This document shows positions 43,276 through 52,340 of a stretch of 64,000 bases of DNA, in pieces; the stretch's first letter is position 1; every line of letters begins with the position of its first letter. The stretch comes from Mesorhizobium loti CJ3sym (GTDB lineage: Bacteria; Pseudomonadota; Alphaproteobacteria; Rhizobiales; Rhizobiaceae). The translations under genes and the position numbers were made by a program. The DNA is taken from positions 186,001-250,000 of the forward strand of contig NZ_AXAL01000011.1 of assembly GCF_000472785.1 (NCBI RefSeq), given 5' to 3'. The notes below the pieces were generated by a model. That model was not told the DNA's origin and made no database searches. It worked only from the letters and a program-made list of their open reading frames with translations.

Positions 43276-44418
43276 TCACGAAATTCGCTGACCGTCCTCG
43301 TCGAGCAGGACGCAGCCCTCGGGATCGAACCCAAGGTCGATCGCCTCGCCTTCGCGAAGGACACGGCCACTGATTGGCGCGTTGGCGCGGATGTTGGTCT
43401 GGCCGCCAATGTCGATCTCGTAGATGGCGCTGCCGCCCAGATAGGACGCCGAGACGACGCGGCCAGACAGTCGGTTGGCGCCCGCCGCAGCACCAACCGA
43501 CAGTTTCTGCGGCCGCACGACGACAGTGACCTTGCTGCCATCGGCAAGTGGCCTTGGACAGGCCACGTTGATCGTCTGGCCGGTGGCAAGCACGACCGCC
43601 TGCCCGGACCGGCTCACGGTTCCGGCAAGCATGTTGGCCTTGCCGAGGAAGTTGGCGACGAAGGCCGTGGCCGGCGTGTCATAGACTTCCTGCGGGGTTC
43701 CGATCTGCTCCACCGCGCCCGCGTTCATCACCACGATGCGATCCGACATGGAGAGCGCTTCTTCCTGGTCGTGCGTGACGAAGATGGCGGTGATGCCGGT
43801 TTCCTTCTGGATCTTCTTGATCTCGACGCGCATCTCCTCGCGCATGTTGGCGTCCAGCGCCGACAGCGGCTCGTCGAGCAGCAGCACCTGCGGCTCGAAG
43901 ACGATGGCGCGGGCAAGCGCGATGCGCTGCTGCTGCCCGCCCGACAGCTGCGACGGCAACTTCTTCTCGCTGCCCGGCAGCCGCACCATCTCGAGCGCCT
44001 GGCCAACCCTGCGCACGATCTCGGGCTTCGGCACATTGCGGTACTTCAGGCCGAAGGCGACGTTGTCGAACACGTTCTTGTGGGGAAAGAGCGCGTAGCT
44101 CTGGAAAACCAGCCCGATATTGCGCTTGTAGATCGGCACGTCGTCGACCCGGCGCCCGCCGATCATGATCTGGCCGTCCGAAATGTCGACCAGGCCGGCG
44201 ATGGAGCGCAGGATCGTCGTCTTGCCGCAGCCCGAAGGGCCGAGCAGAGTGACGAAGCTGCCCTTGGCGATCGAGAGCGAGAAATCGCGCACGGCGACGA
44301 ACTTTCCATAGGCAATGTCGATGTCGCGGAACTCGACCGCCGGCTTTTCCTCGCCTGGTGAAAGTGCCCCGGCCGTGGCCGGCCGGGGCGGTTGTGAAAG
44401 TTCCTGGCTGTCAGGCAC
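43276..44418 (-). CDS. Spermidine/putrescine-type ABC transporter ATP-binding protein
   Basis: About 380 residues. The ATPase domain has GPSGCGKTT, LSGGQQQR and LLLDEPLSALD, followed by the C-terminal TOBE domain typical of PotA/FbpC proteins (VVRPQKLSVG, GSAIYEIDIGG). The GTG at 44418 overlaps the end of the solute-binding gene by eight bases and has GAAGGG upstream; an ATG at 44460 would add 14 residues. Last gene of the operon on the minus strand; powers import through the two permeases encoded upstream. Confidence 0.92.
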   Translation of the reverse strand: MPDSQELSQPPRPATAGALSPGEEKPAVEFRDIDIAYGKFVAVRDFSLSIAKGSFVTLLGPSGCGKTTILRSIAGLVDISDGQIMIGGRRVDDVPIYKRNIGLVFQSYALFPHKNVFDNVAFGLKYRNVPKPEIVRRVGQALEMVRLPGSEKKLPSQLSGGQQQRIALARAIVFEPQVLLLDEPLSALDANMREEMRVEIKKIQKETGITAIFVTHDQEEALSMSDRIVVMNAGAVEQIGTPQEVYDTPATAFVANFLGKANMLAGTVSRSGQAVVLATGQTINVACPRPLADGSKVTVVVRPQKLSVGAAAGANRLSGRVVSASYLGGSAIYEIDIGGQTNIRANAPISGRVLREGEAIDLGFDPEGCVLLDEDGQRIS

Positions 44419-45553
44419 CCTTCGAGATCCTGTTCCACTGCTTGGTCCAGGCGTCCTCATTGGTCGCCCAGTAGACGGGGTCGGCGAAGGTCAGCGCCTT
44501 CATCGTGCCCGTCTTGTCGAAGGCCGGCAGCTTCTCGATCTTCTCGGTGAGCTTCACCTTTGTCGGGTCGAGCGACGGCGGGTAGCTCTGGCCCTCGGCC
44601 ACCGCGATCGAGGTCGCCGGGTCGAGCATGAAGTTGATCAGCTCCTCGCACTCGGCCATCGGTGATCCCTTCAGGATCAGCATGTCCTCCATCCAGGCGT
44701 AGGAGCCGGCCGGATCGAGATAGCCGATCGGCGCGCCCTGGTCCTGCAAGGCGGCGACGCGGCCCGACCATGCGTCGGTCACCACGATCTCGCCCTTGGA
44801 TAGCAGGTCCATCAGCTCGGCGCCGGAACTCCAGAACTTCTTGGCGAGGTCGCGCGTCTCGCGCACCTTGGCCCAGATGGCGTCCATGTCCTTGAGGTTG
44901 TTGGGATCCTGTCCGGTGGCAAGTGCGGCGTACCAGACGCGCGTGGTCATGTCGTCATAGCCGCCGACCTTGCCGGCATATTTCTTGTCGAGCAGGAGTG
45001 CGGCACCCTTTTCCTTGGCTTCCTCGGGCGAGATCACCTTGGTGTTGTAGGCGATGCCTGTCGTGCCGTAGTCGTAAGGCACGGCCGAGAGTTTTGGCGT
45101 CAGCTTGCGGAACGGCTCGATCATCGGCTGCAGCACGTTGACCATGTTGGGAATGTTGGCCTCGTTGATCTCCGAGGTCAGGCCGGCATTGACGTATTTG
45201 ATGTAGTAGTTGACGCCGGAGGAATGGATGACCTGGTAGTCGCCGGGCTTCGAGGTCTTGATCTTGGTGATGATCTCATCCTCGTCGCCGAACGTGCCCT
45301 GGACCACCTTGAGCTTGGTCTTGGCCGTGTAAGGCTGGAAGGCATATTTGTCGATCGCGTCCTGCACCGTGCCGCCCCAGCCGTCGAAGCGAACCTCTTC
45401 GACCGCGGCGAGCGCCTGGCGCATCCAGGGCATGTCGAGGCCCGCCGCGGCGGCTGCGGCCGCGGTCAGCGTCAGGAACGTGCGGCGACTGACATCGCCG
45501 TTCTGGTAGCGGTCGTGCAGCCTTTCAAGCCGCTTGCTGTTGGTCAGTTTCAT
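44411..45553 (-). CDS. Extracellular solute-binding protein, polyamine type, Tat-exported
   Basis: A 380-residue periplasmic binding protein of the PotD/PotF type. It has a twin-arginine signal (SRRTFLTLTAAAAAAAGLDM), then VRFDGWGGTVQDA and DYQVIHSSGVNYY, and FMLDPATSIAVAEGQSYPPS near the end. Likely ligands are putrescine, spermidine or related amines. Its start overlaps the permease stop by four bases, so it is third in the operon. Tat export suggests folding before export. Confidence 0.92.
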   Translation of the reverse strand: MKLTNSKRLERLHDRYQNGDVSRRTFLTLTAAAAAAAGLDMPWMRQALAAVEEVRFDGWGGTVQDAIDKYAFQPYTAKTKLKVVQGTFGDEDEIITKIKTSKPGDYQVIHSSGVNYYIKYVNAGLTSEINEANIPNMVNVLQPMIEPFRKLTPKLSAVPYDYGTTGIAYNTKVISPEEAKEKGAALLLDKKYAGKVGGYDDMTTRVWYAALATGQDPNNLKDMDAIWAKVRETRDLAKKFWSSGAELMDLLSKGEIVVTDAWSGRVAALQDQGAPIGYLDPAGSYAWMEDMLILKGSPMAECEELINFMLDPATSIAVAEGQSYPPSLDPTKVKLTEKIEKLPAFDKTGTMKALTFADPVYWATNEDAWTKQWNRISKGA

Positions 45554-46410
45554 CGTGCTTCCTCCGTTGGTTGGCCGCGTCTTTTCAATCTGGTCAGGCT
45601 TTGCAGGATCAGGCCGCCGAGCAGCGGGATGCCGACGGTCACCAGGATCATCACGGTGCCGAGCGCGTTGATTTCCGGGCTGATCGAGATCTTGAGCATC
45701 GACAGGATCTGGGTGGGCATAGTTTCGACACCGGCCGGCCGCCAGAACAGGCTGGCCGACGTATTGTCGAAGGAGATGGTGAAGGCAAGCAGCGCACCGC
45801 CGACGACGGCGGGGATGAGCAGCGGCAGGGTGATCTCGCGGAAGGATGAGAAGCGCGAAGCGCCGAGCGAGAGTGCGGCTTCCTCATAGACGCGGCGGAT
45901 GCCGACCATGCGCGCCTGGGTGATCAGCACAACATAAGGCACCGCGAGCAGGATATGGCCGAGCACCAGCAAGAGCATGGTCCTTGGCTGGTCGATCGCC
46001 TTGATCAGCACCAGCAGGCCGACGCCGAGAATGGTTTCCGGCACCAGTGCCGGCAGGATCACCAGCGTGCTCAGCGCCTGCTTGCCGGGGAATTCGAAGC
46101 GCACCAGCGCGAAGGCGGTGACGACGCCGACCGCCGTGGTGACGGCTGATGTGACCAGCGCGATCCACAGCGAGGTGCGGAAGGCGGTCAGCACCTGCTC
46201 GTTGGCCATCAGCTTGGCGTACCATTGCAGGGAAAAGCCGGTCATCGGGAAGCCGCCGAACATCGAGGCGTTGAACGACAGGATCACCGTCGCCACGATC
46301 GGCGCGAACATGAAGATGTAGACGCAGAGCGTGACGAAGCCGGTCAGCCGCCAGGCCCATCTGCCTTCCTGCTTGCGCCCCACCTTCATCCAGCCAACCC
46401 CATCAGCCAC
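45550..46410 (-). CDS. ABC transporter permease, PotC type
   Basis: A 286-residue inner-membrane protein with about six helices (for example GFVTLCVYIFMFAPIVATVI) and the EAA loop EEAALSLGASRFSSFREITL that contacts the ATPase. Second gene of the operon, overlapping the first permease by eight bases and the solute-binding gene by four. Confidence 0.92.
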   Translation of the reverse strand: MADGVGWMKVGRKQEGRWAWRLTGFVTLCVYIFMFAPIVATVILSFNASMFGGFPMTGFSLQWYAKLMANEQVLTAFRTSLWIALVTSAVTTAVGVVTAFALVRFEFPGKQALSTLVILPALVPETILGVGLLVLIKAIDQPRTMLLLVLGHILLAVPYVVLITQARMVGIRRVYEEAALSLGASRFSSFREITLPLLIPAVVGGALLAFTISFDNTSASLFWRPAGVETMPTQILSMLKISISPEINALGTVMILVTVGIPLLGGLILQSLTRLKRRGQPTEEAR

Positions 46411-47281
46411 CCAGCCCTTTGACGATCTGCGACATGCCCATGTAGCGGGTGTAGACAGCGGCGAAGAAGCCGAGCACGACGAACAGCACGATCGACAGCG
46501 TGGCGCCCATCGGCCAGTTCAGCTCGCCCATGATGGTGTCGTAGATCAGATTGCCGAACAGCGCGTCGCGGCCGGAACCCAGCAATTGCGGCGTCACATA
46601 GCTGCCGGCGGCCAGCACGAAGCAGAGCAGCAGGCCTGCCGCGAGGCCGGGCAGGGAAAGCGGCAGCGTCACTTCGCGGAATGCCTGCGCGCCGGTGCAG
46701 CCCATCGAGCGGGCGGCCGCGATCAAGGTGCGGTCGATGCTCTCAAGGCTGACATAGACGTTGAGGATCATGTAGGGCAGCAGGAAGTGCAGCATGCCGA
46801 GGATCACCGCGCCTTCATTGTAGAGCATCGGCAGCGGCTCGTTGATGATCCCCAGTTTCAGTAGCGCGACGTTGATGACGCCCTGTTCGCCCAGGATGTT
46901 GATCCAGGAAAAGGTGCGGATGGTGAAGCTGATCCAGAACGGCACGATGAGCAGGAGCAGCAGCAGCCATTTGTGCTTGAAGGTCGTGGCCCAGATGAAA
47001 TAGGCCGGGAAGTAGCCCAGCACCCCGCAGAGAACCGCCGTGATGGCACCGACCCTCAGCGTCTTCACAAGGAAGCCGGAATAATAGCTGTCGGTGAAGA
47101 ATTCGTGCCAGTTCGCGCTCGTCAACGCGCTGGTTTCCACACCGGCGGTGACGAAGGTGAAGAAGGTGTATGCGGCCATCACCGCGATCGGCAGCACCAG
47201 GAAGAAGATCAGCAGCAAGAACACCGGCGCGACGAGCATCCAGGCCAGCCGTGGATCATACAATGTCCATCGTCGTTTCAT
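46403..47281 (-). CDS. ABC transporter permease, PotB type
   Basis: A permease of about 292 residues with six helices (MLVAPVFLLLIFFLVLPIAV near the start) and an EAA loop (AARSMGCTGAQAFREVTLPL). First gene of the minus-strand operon. ATG 47281 (MKRRWTLYDP) is used; a GTG at 47287 adds two residues. The promoter should lie in 47282-47404; no clear operator was recognised there. Confidence 0.92.
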   Translation of the reverse strand: MKRRWTLYDPRLAWMLVAPVFLLLIFFLVLPIAVMAAYTFFTFVTAGVETSALTSANWHEFFTDSYYSGFLVKTLRVGAITAVLCGVLGYFPAYFIWATTFKHKWLLLLLLIVPFWISFTIRTFSWINILGEQGVINVALLKLGIINEPLPMLYNEGAVILGMLHFLLPYMILNVYVSLESIDRTLIAAARSMGCTGAQAFREVTLPLSLPGLAAGLLLCFVLAAGSYVTPQLLGSGRDALFGNLIYDTIMGELNWPMGATLSIVLFVVLGFFAAVYTRYMGMSQIVKGLGG

Positions 47282-47404
47282 GAGCACCCGGCGCGCTTTC
47301 TTTGAAGCGCTTGTTTTGTTCCCGGTGCCAGATTGGGTGATCGCAGGCCCGATGTCTACAGTTGGCGATTGAGCCAGTGCCGGGGACGGTCGGTCGGCGC
47401 TGGC

Positions 47405-49291
47405 TCAGCCCTTCGAAATCCCCCGCGCAATCAGCCGCGCCAGGCGCTCCGAAAACGCCCGGGCGTCGGCCGGCTTGTCGCCGTCAAGCACGCGGGCTTC
47501 GTCATAGAGGAGGTGGGCGGCGTCGTCCTTGAAGGCATGGTCCTCTTCGCCGAGGCTTGCCAGCGCCAGTACGCGCTCGTGGCGCGGGTTGATTTCGAGG
47601 ATGGGCCTGGCTGCCTTGTCGAGGCGGCCGGCGGCGTTCATCAGCCGCTCGAACTGCCGGTCGGGGCCATGCTCGGGGGCGACGAGGCAGACGGCACTTT
47701 CGGTCAGGCGGTCGGAGGCCTTCACGTCGGAGACGGCGTCGCCAAGCGCCGATTTGACGAAGGCGAGGAAGCTGTCGACTTCCGGCGTCGCCGCTGTATC
47801 CGGCTGCTTTGCCTCGTCGAGCAGCGGGATATCGGACAGCTCAGCCACGCCTTGCGTGACCGACTTGAACGGCTTGCCGTCGAAGTCCGGCGCCATCGTC
47901 ACCCAGAAGCTGTCGACCGGGTCGGTTAACAGCAGCACCTCGATGCCGCGCGCCTTGAACCCTTCGAGCTGCGGCGAGGCTTCGAGCCGCGCGCGGTCGT
48001 CGCCGGCGATGAAGAAGATCGCCTTCTGGCCTTCCTTCATCGCGGCGACATAGTCGGCAAGGGAGCGCCAGCCTTCGCCCGAGGCGGTCGAGTGGAAGCG
48101 GGCGAGCTTCAGCAATGGATCGCGCCGTTCATGGTCCTCGTAGAGGCCTTCCTTCAGCACAACGCCGAAATTCTCCCAGATCTTCGCGTAGGCGTCGGCG
48201 TCGTTTTCGGCCAGCTTGACGAGGTCGCCGAGCACGCGGTTGGTCAGGCCCTTGCGGATCGAGGCCAGCAGCGGGCTTTCCTGGATCATCTCGCGCGACA
48301 CGTTGAGCGGCAGGTCGGCGGAATCGACCAGCCCGCGCACGAAGCGCAGATAGCGCGGCAGAAGGTCGGCATCATCGGTGATGAAGACGCGGCGCACATA
48401 GAGCTTCATGCGGCCCTTGCGGTCCTGGTCAAACAGATCGAACGGCCGCGATCCCGGCACGAAGGCGAGTACCGAGTATTCCTGCCGGCCCTCGGCGCGG
48501 AAATGGATTGTGGCGGCCGGCTCGTCATACTGGCCGGACAGGCCACGGTAGAAGTCGGTATATTCTTCCGCCTTGATCTCGCTCTTCGGCCTGACCCAAA
48601 GTGCCGTGCCATCGGCGATGTCCCGCGCCTCGGCGCCTGGTTTTTCGATGAATGTAATCGGCACCGGCACATGGCCCGACTGCGACTTGGCCAGTTGCTC
48701 GAGCTGGTAGGATCCGGTGTAGGAGACGGCGTCGTCCATGAGATGCAGCACGACGCGGGTGCCGCGCTTGGGTGCGGCTTCGAGCGGGGCAGGGGCGATC
48801 TCGTAGGAACCCTTGCCGTCGGACGACCAGCGCCAGGCCTTCTCGCTTCCCGCAAGGCGGCTGATGACATCGACCCGGTCGGCGACCATGAAGGCGGAAT
48901 AGAAGCCGACGCCGAACTGACCGATGAGCTGCGTGTCCTCGCTACCGGAACCAAGGCGCTCGACAAAGGCACGCGTGCCCGAGCGGGCGATGGTGCCCAG
49001 CGCTTCCGCCATGTCGTCGCGGCTCATGCCGATGCCGTTGTCCTCGACGGTGATCTGCTTGTTGTCGGGATCGGCCGAAATCGAGATGCGCGGCTTGGGG
49101 TCATCGCCCAGCAATTCGGGATGGCTGACCGCCTCGAAGCGCAGCTTCTCGCAGGCGTCGGCCGCGTTGGAAATCAGTTCGCGCAGGAAGACGTCCTTAT
49201 CGGAATAGACCGAGTGCACCATCATGTGCAGCAGCCGCGAAACGTCAGCCTCGAACGCCCTGGTTTCGGTTGCTTTGGTATCCGTCGTCAT
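47405..49291 (-). CDS. htpG: Molecular chaperone HtpG (Hsp90)
   Basis: A 628-residue bacterial Hsp90. The GHKL ATPase domain at the N-terminus shows ELISNAADACEKLR, VEDNGIGM and IGQFGVGFYSAFMV; the middle domain has LYVRRVFITDD and LPLNVSREMIQES, and the dimerisation domain ends LARLIARGISKG. It acts as an ATP-dependent cytosolic chaperone. ATG 49291 (MTTDTKAT) fits the family; the upstream extension runs into repeat sequence. Confidence 0.97.
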   Translation of the reverse strand: MTTDTKATETRAFEADVSRLLHMMVHSVYSDKDVFLRELISNAADACEKLRFEAVSHPELLGDDPKPRISISADPDNKQITVEDNGIGMSRDDMAEALGTIARSGTRAFVERLGSGSEDTQLIGQFGVGFYSAFMVADRVDVISRLAGSEKAWRWSSDGKGSYEIAPAPLEAAPKRGTRVVLHLMDDAVSYTGSYQLEQLAKSQSGHVPVPITFIEKPGAEARDIADGTALWVRPKSEIKAEEYTDFYRGLSGQYDEPAATIHFRAEGRQEYSVLAFVPGSRPFDLFDQDRKGRMKLYVRRVFITDDADLLPRYLRFVRGLVDSADLPLNVSREMIQESPLLASIRKGLTNRVLGDLVKLAENDADAYAKIWENFGVVLKEGLYEDHERRDPLLKLARFHSTASGEGWRSLADYVAAMKEGQKAIFFIAGDDRARLEASPQLEGFKARGIEVLLLTDPVDSFWVTMAPDFDGKPFKSVTQGVAELSDIPLLDEAKQPDTAATPEVDSFLAFVKSALGDAVSDVKASDRLTESAVCLVAPEHGPDRQFERLMNAAGRLDKAARPILEINPRHERVLALASLGEEDHAFKDDAAHLLYDEARVLDGDKPADARAFSERLARLIARGISKG

Positions 49292-49417
49292 TCGAATTTT
49301 CCCACGCTGTTCATCTGTCTGCCGCGCCGAGGCGCGTGCGAGACTTCCTTTCAACCATTTCTGGCGGCGCTGGCAACTCTGTTCTGCCAATGAACAGGCG
49401 CCGGCGGCTAAACCGCC

Positions 49418-49464
49418 GATCTCCCCCCTTGAGGGGGAGATGCCCGGCAGGGCAGAGGGGGGCG
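49418..49464. repeat. GC-rich repeat half-element (right arm), inside-out arrangement
   Basis: Matches the right arm of the four complete elements (CTCCCCCCTTGAGGGGGAGA, ending GGCAGAGGGGGGCG). Here it comes first and is followed 91 bp later by a left arm, the reverse of the usual order. Confidence 0.8.
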
Positions 49465-49555
49465 CTGGCCCGCCGACGTCACCTGTTCGCAGGGCTCAGC
49501 CTTGAGCTTTCCTTCCAAAGGCTACAGCAATCGCTATGAGAGGTTGGCGGGCCAA

Positions 49556-49604
49556 CGCCCCCCTCTGGCCTGCCGGCCATCTCCCCCCTCGACGGGGGAG
49601 ATTG
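49556..49604. repeat. GC-rich repeat half-element (left arm), inside-out arrangement
   Basis: Matches the left arm of the complete elements (CGCCCCCCTCTGGCCTGCC with a CTCGACGGGGGAG hairpin). With 49418-49464 it fills the gap between htpG and the secreted-protein gene; the rest of 49292-49634 shows no gene. Confidence 0.8.
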
Positions 49605-49634
49605 GCAGCGTCGGCGCGGTGCGCGTCTTGCGAC

Positions 49635-50519
49635 TTACTTCCCTGCCATCTTATCCGCCAGCGCCTGCGCTTGAGCAAGCAGCGCCGGGTACACTGCATT
49701 CGCCGGCAGGTTCTTGCCCATGCAGTCGCGGAAGTCGTTGTCGGCTTTTTCCCAGGCGGCGTTGGCGGCGTCGGATGTGCCTTCGTCGCTGTCGTCGGTG
49801 GCCTGCTTGGCCAGTTTCTGGGCGGCGGCATCGGCGGCGGTCCACCCGGCATCGCAGGCCGCGATCTTCGGGACGGGGGGTGTCGCGGGCGCTTCGGCGA
49901 TCAGGACACTGTTGCCCTTGACCATCGTGACGACGACCTGCTGATCGTAGTTCGGCCCGACATCCTGCGCCCAGCCGCCGAGGCGCGCGATCGCCATGTC
50001 GGCGCCCTCGGGCTTCTTCAGCGCAAAGTCCAGCGTGCCGGTGAAGGCGGCGTCGCTGCCGATGGCCTGGGTGTAGAAGGCATCGAGCTTCAGCGCCGCG
50101 TCGAAGCTGGCGGGTAGCTTGAGGTCGGCATCCGTCTCCGAGGCGCGCGACTTGAGCCAGCGCTCGACCAGCCCGCGTGTCGAGGCTACGATGCTGGGGC
50201 CGTCGTCGGTGCCGTGGCGCAGCCCGTCCAGCATGCCGAAGCCGACATCGGAGGAGCTGAGGCTTTCCAGGTTGATCGTGCCGGCCGCCGGAAAATCCTT
50301 GACCGTGAAGGGCCCAAGCAGGGCGTTGAGGCGCGTTTCGAGATCGGCGCGGGCTTTTTCGTTGGCCGCATCGACCGTTTCCACCGGGGTGTTGGCGCTG
50401 TCCATCGCAGCGATGGCCGCAATCGCCTTGTCGCGCGCGGCGATATAATCATCCTCGGGCGTGGCGGCGAAAGCCGTGGTGCTCGCGAGTGCAAACATGA
50501 CCGTCCAGACCAACCGCAT
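49635..50519 (-). CDS. Secreted protein, hypothetical
   Basis: A 294-residue exported protein: signal peptide RLVWTVMFALASTTAFA, cleaved before ATPEDD. The mature chain is Ala/Asp-rich and helical at both ends, with a mixed middle (GTLDFALKKPEGADMAIARL), and contains two Cys near the C-terminus (IAACDAGW, FRDCMGKN). ATG 50519 is set by the signal peptide. A CtrA-like box lies about 125 bp upstream. No family recognised. Confidence 0.7.
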   Translation of the reverse strand: MRLVWTVMFALASTTAFAATPEDDYIAARDKAIAAIAAMDSANTPVETVDAANEKARADLETRLNALLGPFTVKDFPAAGTINLESLSSSDVGFGMLDGLRHGTDDGPSIVASTRGLVERWLKSRASETDADLKLPASFDAALKLDAFYTQAIGSDAAFTGTLDFALKKPEGADMAIARLGGWAQDVGPNYDQQVVVTMVKGNSVLIAEAPATPPVPKIAACDAGWTAADAAAQKLAKQATDDSDEGTSDAANAAWEKADNDFRDCMGKNLPANAVYPALLAQAQALADKMAGK

Positions 50520-50852
50520 GACAGAACCTTTCTTCGTGGCGATCAACAGGCAAGGCAGCCATCAGGCAGCTTTGCGGCTATTGCGCGGCAGAAAACGTCG
50601 AGGCGAAACATCCTGATCGGGGAGGCAAGCCAGGCGCCCGCATTAACCATCAGTTAACTATCCATTCGCCTTGAATCAAATCTGACGGATACTGTTTCCG
50701 GGCCAGACCAGGTTGGTCAAAGGGCGCAGATGACAGCAACTATCAGTCTTGTGCCGCTCAGCTCGCGCAGAGTCTGAACTCAAAAAGAAGCGACGGACCA
50801 CCGTCGCATTTACGGGGAGGCGTCAGCATCATTCTTGATGTGGAGCGCCAGA
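50520..50852. other. Intergenic region between divergent genes
   Basis: These 333 bases hold promoters for the minus-strand secreted-protein gene and a plus-strand small gene. Apart from the CtrA-like box at 50643-50658 no gene or repeat was found. Confidence 0.5.
50643..50658. promoter_or_regulatory. Candidate CtrA binding site (TTAA-N7-TTAAC)
   Basis: TTAACCATCAGTTAAC matches the full alphaproteobacterial CtrA consensus TTAA-N7-TTAAC. It lies between divergent genes, about 125 bp upstream of the secreted-protein gene and 195 bp before the gene at 50853. Confidence 0.55.
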
Positions 50853-51134
50853 ATGAAGATCGAAGACGCAGTGACTGTTGTAACAGCCGAGGCCAACGCG
50901 CTGCTGTCGTGCCTCGGCCAGCCCGTCATCGCCTACCACGTGACGGCAATCATGCGCGAGGCCGACCGCGAACACGCCAGGCAGATGCAGCTCGCCCTGA
51001 TGCGGCGAAGCATCGAGGCGCTGGTTGATGACGGTCTGGAGGATGTGGTGGCGGAGCGTTTTGCGGCGCAGTTCGACGGGCGGGTTGGTTTGACGTGGGG
51101 GTTGCTGCACGCAAGCGAGGGTGTGGCGCATTGA
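50853..51134 (+). CDS. Hypothetical small protein
   Basis: A 93-residue helical soluble protein, MKIEDAVTVVTAEANALLSC at the start and many charged residues. GGAG about nine bases upstream supports ATG 50853. It follows the CtrA-like box. No family recognised; related short proteins are recalled as hypothetical in Mesorhizobium. Confidence 0.55.
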   Translation: MKIEDAVTVVTAEANALLSCLGQPVIAYHVTAIMREADREHARQMQLALMRRSIEALVDDGLEDVVAERFAAQFDGRVGLTWGLLHASEGVAH

Positions 51135-51210
51135 TTTCGGTCACACCGGCATCGATCGAGTTCTGATTGATCGCGTTGCCCATAGCTTGGAATGCCGCGA
51201 CAAATTACGT

Positions 51211-51405
51211 TCAGGGTTTATTTTTGCCGAAAATCTCTGCAGCTTTGCCTTTGACAGCCACGTCATTGTAGGGCGCTAATGCTGCGATGCTCGCTAGCTG
51301 CATCAGCACCACGTTGTCGCGCGGCGATGCAAACATCGTCGCACCAGCGCCGGCGACCTGTCCAAAGGTGATAAGCAGGTTGGGGAGTTGGTCATCGGCC
51401 TCCAC
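51211..51405 (-). CDS. Possible small protein or gene fragment
   Basis: A 64-codon frame from a GTG at 51405, ending AAEIFGKNKP. The frame stays open upstream for about 80 bases without ATG, with protein-like composition (ICVADGLHVSPWRSSCSSAA), so this may be the end of a truncated gene. It lies 82 bp after the SDR stop at 51487 on the same strand. Tentative. Confidence 0.35.
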   Translation of the reverse strand: MEADDQLPNLLITFGQVAGAGATMFASPRDNVVLMQLASIAALAPYNDVAVKGKAAEIFGKNKP

Positions 51406-51486
51406 TGGAGCAGCGCTGCTGCATGAGCTGCGCCACGGAGAGACATGAAGTCCGTCCGCGACGCAGATTGCAGTCGATGATGCCTT

Positions 51487-52233
51487 CTAGAGTTGCGACC
51501 AACCCCCATCGACCGGGATCTCAAGGCCGGTCGTGAAAGTCGCGTCGAACGCGAGGAAGAGGACGGCCTTCGCGATCTCCTCTGAGGTGCCGAAGCGCTT
51601 CATCGGGATGATGCCGATTGTGTGCCCCTTCACGTGGGCCCGCATCTCCTCCGTAGGAAACACCTTGTCGAGGATGCCAGTGTCGATGGGACCGGGCGAC
51701 ACCGCGTTGACGCGGATGTCCTGGGGAAGAAGCTCTACGGCAAGCACCCTGGTGAACGATCGCAGCGCAGCCTTGGCGGCTCCGTATGTGGCCTGGCCGG
51801 GCAGCCCCTTGACGTTGGCGACAGAGGTCGTGAAGACGACTGAGCCGCCCCGATTGATCAGCGGCGCGAGCTTCTGGACCGCGAAAAACGGTCCCTTGGC
51901 GTTGAGGTTGAACATCTCGTCGTAGATGGCCTCTGTCACGTTCGCGAGAGGCGTTGGAGTGCTGAACCCGGCGTTGACGAAAAGCAGGTCGATGGTGCCG
52001 AACTCGGTCTTCACCTGAGCGGCGAGGGCGTCGATGTCGGTCAACGACCTCGCGTCGCTCGAAACCACCATAGCGTCGTTCCCAAGCTCTTTCCGCGCCG
52101 ATTCAAGGCCCGCCTGCGAGCGACCCGTCACCAGGACCCTCGCGCCCCCATCGAGGAGCATCTTCGCTGTCGCAAGCCCCATGCCGCTCGTGCCGCCGAT
52201 AATCACTACTTTTTTATCTTGGTATCGTTCCAT
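51487..52233 (-). CDS. SDR family oxidoreductase
   Basis: A 248-residue classical SDR: VVIIGGTSGMGLAT (cofactor), FVNAG, Ser in VFTTSVA and YGAAK as active site, RVNAVSPGPIDTG, and a C-terminal IPVDGGWSQL. It belongs to the type often found next to TetR regulators. With a second SDR upstream on the same strand (52333-53325) it forms a probable operon controlled by the TetR at 53444. GGAGAG eight bases before ATG 52233. Confidence 0.92.
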   Translation of the reverse strand: MERYQDKKVVIIGGTSGMGLATAKMLLDGGARVLVTGRSQAGLESARKELGNDAMVVSSDARSLTDIDALAAQVKTEFGTIDLLFVNAGFSTPTPLANVTEAIYDEMFNLNAKGPFFAVQKLAPLINRGGSVVFTTSVANVKGLPGQATYGAAKAALRSFTRVLAVELLPQDIRVNAVSPGPIDTGILDKVFPTEEMRAHVKGHTIGIIPMKRFGTSEEIAKAVLFLAFDATFTTGLEIPVDGGWSQL

Positions 52234-52324
52234 GCGTACTCTCCTTGCGACGCCAAGGGCGTCTGGTAATTTTTTAACTACTTTGTATGATAATAAGGTG
52301 TAGACACACCGACCAAGGAGATTC

Positions 52325-52340
52325 TGTACTATTTAGTACA
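52325..52340. promoter_or_regulatory. Palindrome, candidate TetR operator 1
   Basis: TGTACTATTTAGTACA: two 6-bp arms around ATTT. It overlaps the last codons of the upstream SDR and lies about 90 bp before the start of the second SDR, where it could control an internal promoter. ATTTAG is shared with the palindrome at 53432-53445. Confidence 0.45.
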
